A DNA stretch of 45,662 nucleotides from Arenibacter latericius DSM 15913. Lineage in GTDB: Bacteria > Bacteroidota > Bacteroidia > Flavobacteriales > Flavobacteriaceae. A program made the position numbers and the translations under genes. The notes beneath the pieces are model-generated. The model was not told where the DNA came from and ran no database searches. It saw only the letters and a program-made list of their open reading frames with translations. Positions 1 to 8,183 of this stretch are shown piece by piece. How positions within the stretch are numbered: the first letter of the stretch is position 1; each line of letters begins with the position of its first letter. The DNA lies in the NCBI RefSeq assembly GCF_000424985.1, contig NZ_AUKX01000042.1, positions 1 to 45,662 on the forward strand, read 5' to 3'.

Positions 1-136
1 AAGTTAATTTACTGATGTCCACGCCCACTGTTTCCATTATTTTCATAATTTTATGGTGTTTAAAAATGGTTGCGTTGACTAACACCTTTAGTAGGTAGAG
101 ACTGAAATTCTATTTGGTCCTTGCAACCGGGTTAAT

Positions 137-204
137 AAAGAACGGGGACTAATACAGGCGATAGGCCATAAACCTAGAACGACACAAAGTTCACCCCGTT
201 CTTT
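137..204. repeat. 11-bp perfect inverted repeat with 46-nt loop
   Basis: The arms AAAGAACGGGG (137-147) and CCCCGTTCTTT (194-204) pair perfectly. A short T-run follows on the plus strand. On the minus strand the structure lies about 120 bases beyond the stop of the repeat protein that ends at 325, so it could help end that transcript. The loop is long for an intrinsic terminator. It may instead be a small structured or mobile palindromic element. A 63-codon frame on the minus strand (88-279) runs through it and is probably not a gene. Confidence 0.4.
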
Positions 205-324
205 TTCAATTATGGTTATTAACAAAGTTATACTTATCAACAAAGAAAAAAGAAGCAAAAAAAGAAATCTCATCATCATAACTATTATTCTTTTTTGTAT
301 TCCTTTTATTTACTAAATATAACT

Positions 325-1599
325 TTATAAATCTAAAGGAACTACATCCCTTAAATCAACAGAAGCAGCAACCCCATTAACGGTACTAGTAAGCTCGCTG
401 TTGTTTAACTCCAAGGTATTTATGGTGTTTGCGGCAACCAAAGCCGCTAAGCCGATAGTCTGAGTAACTCCTAGAGAGTTGACGTATATTAATTCTTGTT
501 TTGTAGTATCGTAAGATAAATTGGTGTCGTTTAAAACGAGATCCGTATCCACCCCATTAGCATTCTTATACGTAATGGTGTTTGTAATACCATCATAAAT
601 TACAGAACCAACCCCTAGGTTAATATTCTTTATAGCTCCGCTCTCATCTTTATAGGACAACCTATTAGTAGCTATATCATAATCTAGGACTGTTAAGGTT
701 TCTAGGTTTTTTACCAGATCTGTTAGGTTTAATTGGGTAACCACGCCATTCTCATCCGTGTAATCTATATGAGTATTATCGGCGTTTAAAACAAGGGTAG
801 TTAAGGTCTCTAAGTTGGAAACATCTATAACGGTTGGCTGTCCGGCTTCATCCGTAAATGTAAATGTACCATCGGTATTGGCAGCCACAGTAGTTAGGGT
901 CTCTAGGTTTTTCACCAGGTCTGTTAGGTTCACCTGAGTTACCACCCCGTCTTCATCCGTATAATCAAGATTAGTGTTATCCCCATTTAGGGCAATTGTA
1001 GTTAACGTCTCTAGGTTAGAAACATCAATTACCGTGGCATTGCCTCTCTCATCGGTAAACGAAAAAGAACCATCGGCATTTGCAACCACCGTAGTTAGGG
1101 TTTCAAAGTTTTTAATAACCTCGGCCAAATCTATACTGCTCACTATACCATCCTCATCCGCGTACTCTAGGGTATGTCCGTCTGCATTTAAGCCAAGTAC
1201 TGTTAAAGCCTGTAGGCTAGCGATATCAATATTCTGAAGGTTACCATTAGTATCTTTATAAGTAAACTGATTATTGGCAACATCCCAGTTTACCATATAA
1301 TCTGGCAAATCGGCATCTGACAGGAGTCGCATCCATCTATCTTGGTACCAATAGTAATATCCTGGGGTAAGGGTTGCGTTGGTACTAATATTATAAACTA
1401 ATAAGCTTTCCAGGTTCCCGGCACTAATAGTGGTTTTATCTGTAGTACTGGTTAAGGGTACCTGAGGTAATAATATACCGCGGTTTGAAGATTTTATTTC
1501 CAATTGCGTAGAAGGGTTTGGCAAATCGGTTCCTATTCCCACCTGTGCAAATAGAAAATTACCTGTAACTAATAATAGTAACAGAAATATTTTTTTCAT
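325..1599 (-). CDS. Secreted tandem-repeat (fibre-like) protein
   Basis: The 424-residue protein starts with a clear signal peptide (MKKIFLLLLLVTGNFLFAQ) and should be exported. Residues 20-110 resemble the head region of many flavobacterial surface proteins (VGIGTDLPNPSTQLEIKSSN, then a YYYWYQDRW motif). From about 125 to 400 the chain is built of repeats of 30-36 residues that begin LETLTT or a variant. Two versions alternate: one ends ...TVIDVSN and one ends ...VNLTDLVKN. Each holds a DE-G turn of the type FTDERG or YTDEDG, which suggests a beta-solenoid or fibre with acidic, possibly Ca-binding loops. The repeat is also visible in the DNA (about 200-bp period). No catalytic motif or sorting domain was seen. 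The function is unknown; adhesion or a surface coat is a guess. Confidence 0.75.
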   Translation of the reverse strand: MKKIFLLLLLVTGNFLFAQVGIGTDLPNPSTQLEIKSSNRGILLPQVPLTSTTDKTTISAGNLESLLVYNISTNATLTPGYYYWYQDRWMRLLSDADLPDYMVNWDVANNQFTYKDTNGNLQNIDIASLQALTVLGLNADGHTLEYADEDGIVSSIDLAEVIKNFETLTTVVANADGSFSFTDERGNATVIDVSNLETLTTIALNGDNTNLDYTDEDGVVTQVNLTDLVKNLETLTTVAANTDGTFTFTDEAGQPTVIDVSNLETLTTLVLNADNTHIDYTDENGVVTQLNLTDLVKNLETLTVLDYDIATNRLSYKDESGAIKNINLGVGSVIYDGITNTITYKNANGVDTDLVLNDTNLSYDTTKQELIYVNSLGVTQTIGLAALVAANTINTLELNNSELTSTVNGVAASVDLRDVVPLDL

Positions 1600-2115
1600 T
1601 GCTAATTATATCTGTGATGGATACTTATACATGGTTATCCTTTATATTATTTTGCAACGAACATTATTAAAAAGCCATTCGGTTTTGTAGGACTTAAAAG
1701 CTTGAGTTTAAGTTGAATTAGAATCCTTCCGTATAGGCTGAAAAAATATTCGTTTACATAGAACGAACTTTAGTTGCATATATTGTTAAGAAGCAAATAA
1801 AAATATACCCCTAAAATCTCTCGTAAGACCTGAATTCACAAGCCTTACCGCACATCGACCATTTTAAACCTTTTAACGAATAAATAGTATTTTCTCGGTT
1901 TTTGATTGAGTCGATTTTCGGTTATTCCACCCTTTTTCGCAGGGATTTTAGAGGGATAAACATCGATTCACCTGAAAGGATATTTAAGAATTTAATCCTA
2001 TAATTATCAGATTAACAACTCTATAAATTGGTTTGGATAGGATGATTAGGGTTAGGTGGATTTAGGTGAGTTTTTAGGGGGATGGGGAGGTTAGCGAGGT
2101 TGTTGTTTAGGATCT
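1600..2115. other. Non-coding gap, nothing recognised
   Basis: There is no convincing reading frame, RNA gene or repeat here. It must contain the promoter of the repeat protein that begins at 1599. A G-rich stretch lies at 2040-2100. Confidence 0.5.
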
Positions 2116-2116
2116 A

Positions 2117-2155
2117 TAAAAACAGGACCGCACATTTTAGAGTTTGGTCCTTTTT
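2117..2155. terminator. Possible bidirectional terminator
   Basis: AGGACC (2124-2129) pairs with GGTCCT (2146-2151). A-rich sequence lies on one side and T5 on the other, so it can work on either strand. It lies beyond the minus-strand genes at 2188-2674. The stem is only 6 bp with a 16-nt loop. Confidence 0.35.
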
Positions 2156-2187
2156 ATATTCTCTTAAATAGTTTAGAGAATATTCTC

Positions 2188-2310
2188 CTATTCTGAAGCT
2201 GTGCCGACAACAGGACTTGGTAGTGTTTTATTGATTATAACTAAAATGACAAACAACAATACAATACCTATTAAATACAGGCTTGGAAAATCACTAAAAA
2301 GGATAAATCC
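2188..2310 (-). CDS. Possible 40-residue membrane peptide or gene remnant
   Basis: Read from just behind the stop of the 115-residue gene, this frame encodes a short lead (FSDFPSLY), one strong membrane segment (about LIGIVLLFVILVIINK) and a short polar tail ending GTASE. The hydrophobic-then-polar pattern looks protein-like. There is no ATG; an in-frame stop lies directly upstream, so it would need an unusual start codon. It may be a real small protein or the 3' remnant of a larger gene. Confidence 0.25.
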   Translation of the reverse strand, partial: GFILFSDFPSLYLIGIVLLFVILVIINKTLPSPVVGTASE

Positions 2311-2326
2311 TTAATCAGTCTAACAA

Positions 2327-2674
<348 letters not shown>

Positions 2675-3075
2675 TTATGATGCTTTTCCACCCAAAGTTG
2701 GGATAGTAATTAATGTGGTAAGTTGTGGTTGCAAACATACATATTTCACCAACATAATTATGTATCAGCAAAGAAAGATCGATTACATATACCTTTTCAA
2801 CTTACATATGATATAAGGGGTTGGACTCTTTTATAATTTATCATAGCTAATTTTAAAGGGCGGTGAACGCAAAGGGCGGTGCTTAAACTAAGAATCGTTT
2901 ATAACTTATAAATGAATGACATAATTATTTAATCAAGAAATAGAAATTAATATTTACATCTTTAACCACATTAAATCTACATTACATTAATGGTTCAAAG
3001 AGTTAATAATTACAGCAATACGAAATGCAGGATTTGAGCGTTGTAATTATATACTTACCACAATTCATGTAATCT
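2675..3075. other. Non-coding gap, promoter region
   Basis: This AT-rich stretch separates two divergent genes. There is a short direct repeat GGGCGGTG at about 2858 and 2874. Nothing else was recognised. Confidence 0.4.
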
Positions 3076-3873
3076 ATGTCTAAAATTGTCGCCACCAGAG
3101 CAATCTCATATTATATCGAAAAAGTAATTACAGAAGCAAAACGGAATATAACATTAGTTACTCCTTATATAAAAATAGCTAAAAGGTTATATGATAGGTT
3201 GGTAGTTGCAGATAACAACGGCATAAATATAACCATAGTTTATGGTAAGGTTGAAATGAATAAAGAGCAAGCAGACCAACTAATGAAGCTTAAAAATTGT
3301 AGAATTTTATTTGTCGACAATTTGCACGCCAAGGTTTACATTAATGAAAGTTTTGGTGTAATTACTTCTATGAACCTTTATGATTATTCCGAAATAAATA
3401 ATTTTGAATTAGGTACTATCATCGACAAAAATGATAATTTAGATAATTACAATGCAACGATTCACGAGGTAGAATACATAATAAAAGATGCAAAAGTAAA
3501 AAAAGAACCATTTCAGGTATCAGAGGAGGAAAAAGACAATTTAAAAATAGAAGCTTTCATTAATCAGGATCAGGAGTTTATTTTAAAGAATTTCCCATTA
3601 GAAGGTATAGAAATTAGTAAACAATATGGTTTTATCACCTATAATTTTCACCCACTTCAAGAATCTTATATTAGATCCAATAAAAATAATATAAAACGTT
3701 ATCAGTCCGATTTTGGGGAAAACTACAGGGTTTATTGCAGTTTCCCCTATGATAAAATATCAATCTATGAAAATACTAAGTTAAATTTTGATACTGAAAA
3801 AGAGAAAAAAAAATATTATATAAATGGAATTAAAAGAATGAACAAGTATATAAAAGATTATATTAAACATTAA
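3076..3873 (+). CDS. Phospholipase D-fold nuclease-like protein
   Basis: The 265-residue protein has a PLD-type half site: H84-x-K86 in NLHAKVYIN, then SMN at 98-100 and NNFELG after it, the usual H-x-K...S-x-N...E order. The helix before it (SYYIEKVITEAKRNITLVTPYI, residues 11-32) is the usual start of this fold. Only one motif is present, so the active enzyme would be a dimer, as in Nuc and BfiI. Residues 130-265 are charged and not recognised. There is no signal peptide, so it acts in the cytosol. It lies next to and convergent with mcrC at the edge of the restriction genes. A nuclease role in defence is therefore likely but inferred. It could also be a repair protein. Confidence 0.7.
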   Translation: MSKIVATRAISYYIEKVITEAKRNITLVTPYIKIAKRLYDRLVVADNNGINITIVYGKVEMNKEQADQLMKLKNCRILFVDNLHAKVYINESFGVITSMNLYDYSEINNFELGTIIDKNDNLDNYNATIHEVEYIIKDAKVKKEPFQVSEEEKDNLKIEAFINQDQEFILKNFPLEGIEISKQYGFITYNFHPLQESYIRSNKNNIKRYQSDFGENYRVYCSFPYDKISIYENTKLNFDTEKEKKKYYINGIKRMNKYIKDYIKH

Positions 3874-3928
3874 TTATCATTCTTCATTAAACTCCTTAAT
3901 ACCAAGCATAAAGAACTCAGTAGTACCG

Positions 3929-5167
3929 CTAATAAATAGAGTGTCTTATCCCAAACCACCCCAAAATCTCCTCCCCTATATGTTCATCTAATTTATCCTC
4001 GTGCAAAATATTTAGGTGTCCTACCGCGCACTTGTGATTATCATCCCCCTCAAAAGCAATAAATTCCGGTTTTTGGGTTTCTAAGGATGGGTATAACAAC
4101 AGGGCCTTTTTAGAGTCCCAATACTCATTGTATACATACATCTGCCTTAGATCACTAGTGGAAGGTTTATTAATACCTAAATTCTTCCATTTGGTATCTA
4201 TAACATAGGTGCTATCACCCATCCGTAGGACAATATCTGGTCTAATACGGATGCGATTCCAAAAAGGATTGGATTCTTGACCCTTTACGCTAAGACCTTC
4301 CATGTCTATTGACTTTAACTTAGCCAGCACATATTCTTCCCATAGACTATTCATATCAAAAAGCAGGGCCAACATGTTTTCCCTGCCGCTTGAGATGTTG
4401 GGCGCAAAATTCAAGATGATGAGTCGCGCTATTTCTAAGGCTGTTTCATAGGGTTTGGTTTTCCTATTAATAACGAGCTTATTAAAAGTAGCAGCATTTA
4501 CTGCTATCTTGGCAACATCGGGAAATTCTTGCTGAACCTTTTTACATTTGGAATATAGATAGGTGCCAGCAGAAAACTGGCTGATAATATCTAATCCCAA
4601 TGCCAAAATTTGATGGATCTGGTGGTTGTAATCATATACCTGGTGCGTGGTATAAAATCGCTCTTTGTGAATGAGGTTTTTATTGAGATGGGTGGCAAAC
4701 TCCAGCTTTCCTTTTAAGGCTTTTACATTATCACTTTTTGTACGATATTGTTTAACCAATCCCTGCCGTACCAGGAGTTGTACCTCCTTTAAAAACCATT
4801 CAAAATAAATATCCAACAAATGTATTTGCTGTTTGCTCACTCGGGCTTGCCCCACCTTATTTACCTTAAGGCGTCTTGTAACTCTCAGCATATGGATCAA
4901 CACTTCTTGCCAAAGGGCTTCTTTAGAAGAGCCACCGTCTATTTTAGGTAAAATCTCTATGGTAAGTCCGTCTATCTGTATGACACCCACGTATTGAGAA
5001 AACTTGATGCCCTTATGCAATAAGGTAAAATATTCGTTGTTGTGAAGCTGATTCAGCTTCGCCAAGGCATTAAAGTGTTTTTCTTCAAAAGGTACGTCAT
5101 TATACACCTGGCCGTAGTACAAAGTGCCATGCTCAAAAACTTGTATTATTTTCTTGCGCTTATTCAT
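3929..5167 (-). CDS. mcrC: McrC-like restriction subunit
   Basis: McrC is the nuclease partner of the McrB GTPase in modification-dependent restriction. The C-terminal half has the PD-(D/E)xK core: IRPDIVLR, then YVIDTKWK, followed by a helix with MYVYNEY. The N-terminal part (IQVFEHGTLYYGQVY, later FSQYVGVIQIDGLTIEILPK) is typical of McrC. Length is about 412 residues, normal for the family. I place the start at 5167: the upstream gene ends in AATGAATAA, so ATG and its TAA overlap by eight bases, a sign of coupled translation. A longer start at 5176 is possible. It is convergent with the PLD-like gene. Confidence 0.88.
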   Translation of the reverse strand: MNKRKKIIQVFEHGTLYYGQVYNDVPFEEKHFNALAKLNQLHNNEYFTLLHKGIKFSQYVGVIQIDGLTIEILPKIDGGSSKEALWQEVLIHMLRVTRRLKVNKVGQARVSKQQIHLLDIYFEWFLKEVQLLVRQGLVKQYRTKSDNVKALKGKLEFATHLNKNLIHKERFYTTHQVYDYNHQIHQILALGLDIISQFSAGTYLYSKCKKVQQEFPDVAKIAVNAATFNKLVINRKTKPYETALEIARLIILNFAPNISSGRENMLALLFDMNSLWEEYVLAKLKSIDMEGLSVKGQESNPFWNRIRIRPDIVLRMGDSTYVIDTKWKNLGINKPSTSDLRQMYVYNEYWDSKKALLLYPSLETQKPEFIAFEGDDNHKCAVGHLNILHEDKLDEHIGEEILGWFGIRHSIY

Positions 5168-8084
5168 TGGAACCACCTAGGAGTAGACCTACTGCCTTTT
5201 CTATATCATCAATGGAGTTCCGCAACTCGTAGGAAACAGCCTGCTCTGGCTCATCTATATTGTTGAATTTGGGGAAAACCACCTTTTTACTTCCATTCTC
5301 CTGTACAAAACCACTTCCCAATACCAAAGCAATCTTTTCATAATCGTTATAGAAATACTCTTGTAAAAGCGGAACTATGTTGTTTTTAAAAACGTTTAAT
5401 AGCCCTTCCGTATCTCCACGCTCCAGTTTTATAAAATACGAATGCCCAATGGTATGGTCCCTATCCAACAAGACCTCTATTCTATCATTAATAGTAGTCA
5501 GTACTTGTGCTAGATTAAAACCATTAAACGTTATTCCTACCAACAAACTTGGGTCTGGCATCACTTCCTTAAAAACAAATCTCCTTCTAAGTGCAGTGTC
5601 CAAGGCCTCTACGCTCCTATCTGCGGTGTTCATAGTACCTATGATATATAGATTGTCTGGCACACTAAATTTTTCTTTGGAATAGGGAAGCAGGACCTCT
5701 AATTTTTCTTTAGCTCCGGAACGCTTATCGGGTTCAATGAGGGTAATGAGTTCTCCAAAGATCGATGCAACATTCCCACGGTTAATCTCATCAATAATCA
5801 AAACGTAGGGCTTAATCTTTTTCTCATCAGATTCTATAGTACCATGATCAGAAACAAAAAACTCCCTTTTTAACTTATCATGATCAATTTTATAGATAGT
5901 ACGCTGGGTTAATGTTGTATCATATAGGTCTTCTATTGGTATGTTTTCGTTAACAAAGAGCCATTCCACTTTTCTAAAATGACTATAACGTATAGGAGAA
6001 TCCTCGTGATATTCATAATCACCTACAATTCTTCCTAATGCCCTTACAAAGAGGTTTCCTTTACTTATTAAAACATAATTATTTTTAGACAGACCATGTA
6101 TAAATGTACTCAATTGACTTCCAGAAGAACTATTTTCATCGATTTTCGCACACTTTTCTTTTATTTGTTTTTCTGACATGCCCGTATAGTCAAAGTCATT
6201 TCCAAAACCGATAGCCACGTAATTATTTTTAATACAGAATTCATATATTTCTTGATCTTCAGGATTATTGGCTTCGCCTAAGGAAAGTTTGTAGAAAAAC
6301 GCTTCATTAAACTGCTCACTAGTCCATGATATATTCCCCTCCTTCTTAACTTTCGATGCACTGCGACTACCATCTGCCAATTCGCATATCTTTTTAAATA
6401 TTCCCGGAAGAATATCATAGTAAACATTTTTTTCTTTGGTTATTTGAGGTTTAATTCCTTCTACAAAATCTTCGTAGGTAAAAGACTGATGAAAGGTGCA
6501 AAATCCAATTTGACCGATACCATCTTTCCACTCCGTAATTAATAAATCTTGGTATCGCCTGGTTAATGCCGCACGATTATTTTTATTTGCCCTATAAAAA
6601 TCATTGTCAACGATTTTAAGTGCTTCAACTATTGTCCCATATGTTTTCCCAGTCCCTGGCGGACCATATAGTATATTATTTATTGACATTGTATTACTAC
6701 TCTTTGAAGTTGAATTAATTATTGCACCATTCATAATATTGGTAGTGCTTTTCCAATTTAATAACGCATTAAACTCTTCTTCTGTGGCACTAAAGTTGGT
6801 TCCTTGGTTACCTGCTTTAAACACAGAAAACTTCGGATTATCTTTTAGATTACTCCATAAAATAGGAGTGTTTGCTAGATTCTTAGTTATCCTAATCTTA
6901 ACTCGATCAGTAGCTGTACTTTCTTGAGGAATTGTATAATACTGTAGCTCTAGATCTTCTTCTTTAAAAACGCCTACTTCTGAGATCACTTCTGCTAAGG
7001 CGTAGCAACCTGCTTGAGTACCTGTTTGCCATAATATGACTTGATCGCCAACTTGTATTTTATCTTTATGTGCGGCGACCTTCCAGCTATTTAGATGTCC
7101 TGCATTTAATGCTTTGGTTATATTATAAATATTAGGGCTACCTTGAAAGATCCAATAGTTAGGTGACTGATAATCAAATTTTTCCTTCAAAAATTTAATG
7201 TAATTGTTCTTTCCTAAAATAGCTTTTGGGATGCCGTTACTGTTTTTAGTATCGTATTCTACAAAATCTGGATTTTTAACACGCTCCTTTTTACTCATTA
7301 AGTAAAAGATGGTACTAACTAATCCATTAATTCCATTTGGGTCTACAAGAAAAAAGTCTACCTCATCAAAGTAGCTGTTAATCTCATCCAAGCGGTTTTC
7401 AATACTTTTAGTAGTATATCCAAGGTAGGCTCTATACGAATCAAAAGTGTTGTGGTTTAACCATTTGGCAAAGTCCTTTTTAACATCAATTAAACGCATT
7501 TCATATTGTTTCCACAGCGTATAGCTCCAAGAAAAGTAATCTTGGTCTACAGGTTTTAGCTTGACAATTTCTTTATGAAATTTAGAAACTGGAGTTTTAT
7601 TATTATACTCAATTTCAAGGTTAGAAGCAATAACTCTTAAAGCATCTAACTTAAATGCATTTAAACAATTGAAATTGCCATATAAAAAGGCAACTTTCCA
7701 TTTTATAGTATCCCCTATGTCTATTTTATCAATTTCTTGGAGTTTATTTTCCTCACTAAAAACTGCTATATCTTTAATTATTTGCCTTACCCTTTTAAAT
7801 ACTTCTTCTTTAGTATCCCCGTACTTTCCGTACCAAGAATATTGTCCGTCAGATTTTCTTTTCTCATTGAAGTTGTCCGATTCTAAATCTTTTCTTTTAA
7901 ATATTCCAAATTTATAAGAAGAACCACCTTTAATACTTCCTAAGTCCGATGTAATGGCCTCTAACCAATAGCAAAATGATGTTTTATCAAGATTAGTATA
8001 TTCTTCCAACGTCATTCGCTCCAACCTTTCAATCGGCCACGTATTTAAGAACTCTTGTTTAAGATCATACAACTTTTTGTGCAT
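5160..8084 (-). CDS. mcrB: McrB-like AAA+ GTPase with EVE reader domain
   Basis: This is the motor and target-recognition subunit of an McrBC-type system. Domains of the 974 residues, in order: an N-terminal module (about 1-230) not identified; an EVE/PUA-like domain at about 308-445 (NYWIFQGSPNIYN, WKVAAHKDKIQVGDQVILWQ, GCYALAEV), a fold that binds modified bases; an AAA+ domain from 465 with Walker A GPPGTGKT (474-481); a long insertion (about 585-740) with a second PUA-like look (LFVRALGRIVGDY); the McrB signature VLIIDEINRGN (761-771); and GTMNTADRS...ALRRRF (about 816-836). It is much longer than E. coli McrB (about 460). It should recognise DNA carrying modified cytosine (or another modified base) and drive McrC along the DNA. 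The 100-bp gap to hsdR allows co-transcription. Confidence 0.88.
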   Translation of the reverse strand: MHKKLYDLKQEFLNTWPIERLERMTLEEYTNLDKTSFCYWLEAITSDLGSIKGGSSYKFGIFKRKDLESDNFNEKRKSDGQYSWYGKYGDTKEEVFKRVRQIIKDIAVFSEENKLQEIDKIDIGDTIKWKVAFLYGNFNCLNAFKLDALRVIASNLEIEYNNKTPVSKFHKEIVKLKPVDQDYFSWSYTLWKQYEMRLIDVKKDFAKWLNHNTFDSYRAYLGYTTKSIENRLDEINSYFDEVDFFLVDPNGINGLVSTIFYLMSKKERVKNPDFVEYDTKNSNGIPKAILGKNNYIKFLKEKFDYQSPNYWIFQGSPNIYNITKALNAGHLNSWKVAAHKDKIQVGDQVILWQTGTQAGCYALAEVISEVGVFKEEDLELQYYTIPQESTATDRVKIRITKNLANTPILWSNLKDNPKFSVFKAGNQGTNFSATEEEFNALLNWKSTTNIMNGAIINSTSKSSNTMSINNILYGPPGTGKTYGTIVEALKIVDNDFYRANKNNRAALTRRYQDLLITEWKDGIGQIGFCTFHQSFTYEDFVEGIKPQITKEKNVYYDILPGIFKKICELADGSRSASKVKKEGNISWTSEQFNEAFFYKLSLGEANNPEDQEIYEFCIKNNYVAIGFGNDFDYTGMSEKQIKEKCAKIDENSSSGSQLSTFIHGLSKNNYVLISKGNLFVRALGRIVGDYEYHEDSPIRYSHFRKVEWLFVNENIPIEDLYDTTLTQRTIYKIDHDKLKREFFVSDHGTIESDEKKIKPYVLIIDEINRGNVASIFGELITLIEPDKRSGAKEKLEVLLPYSKEKFSVPDNLYIIGTMNTADRSVEALDTALRRRFVFKEVMPDPSLLVGITFNGFNLAQVLTTINDRIEVLLDRDHTIGHSYFIKLERGDTEGLLNVFKNNIVPLLQEYFYNDYEKIALVLGSGFVQENGSKKVVFPKFNNIDEPEQAVSYELRNSIDDIEKAVGLLLGGSNE

Positions 8085-8183
8085 AACAATATTTTTTATT
8101 TGCTAACCTATATTTACCTCCTAAAAGCACCACAGAGTTCAAGCTCCGATAGTATCCACTCATAGTATACATCAACCTCCCCC

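Noticed and set aside
88-279. 63-codon minus-strand frame with hydrophobic start
   Set aside because: It runs through the perfect inverted repeat and its second half looks like translated structure, not protein.
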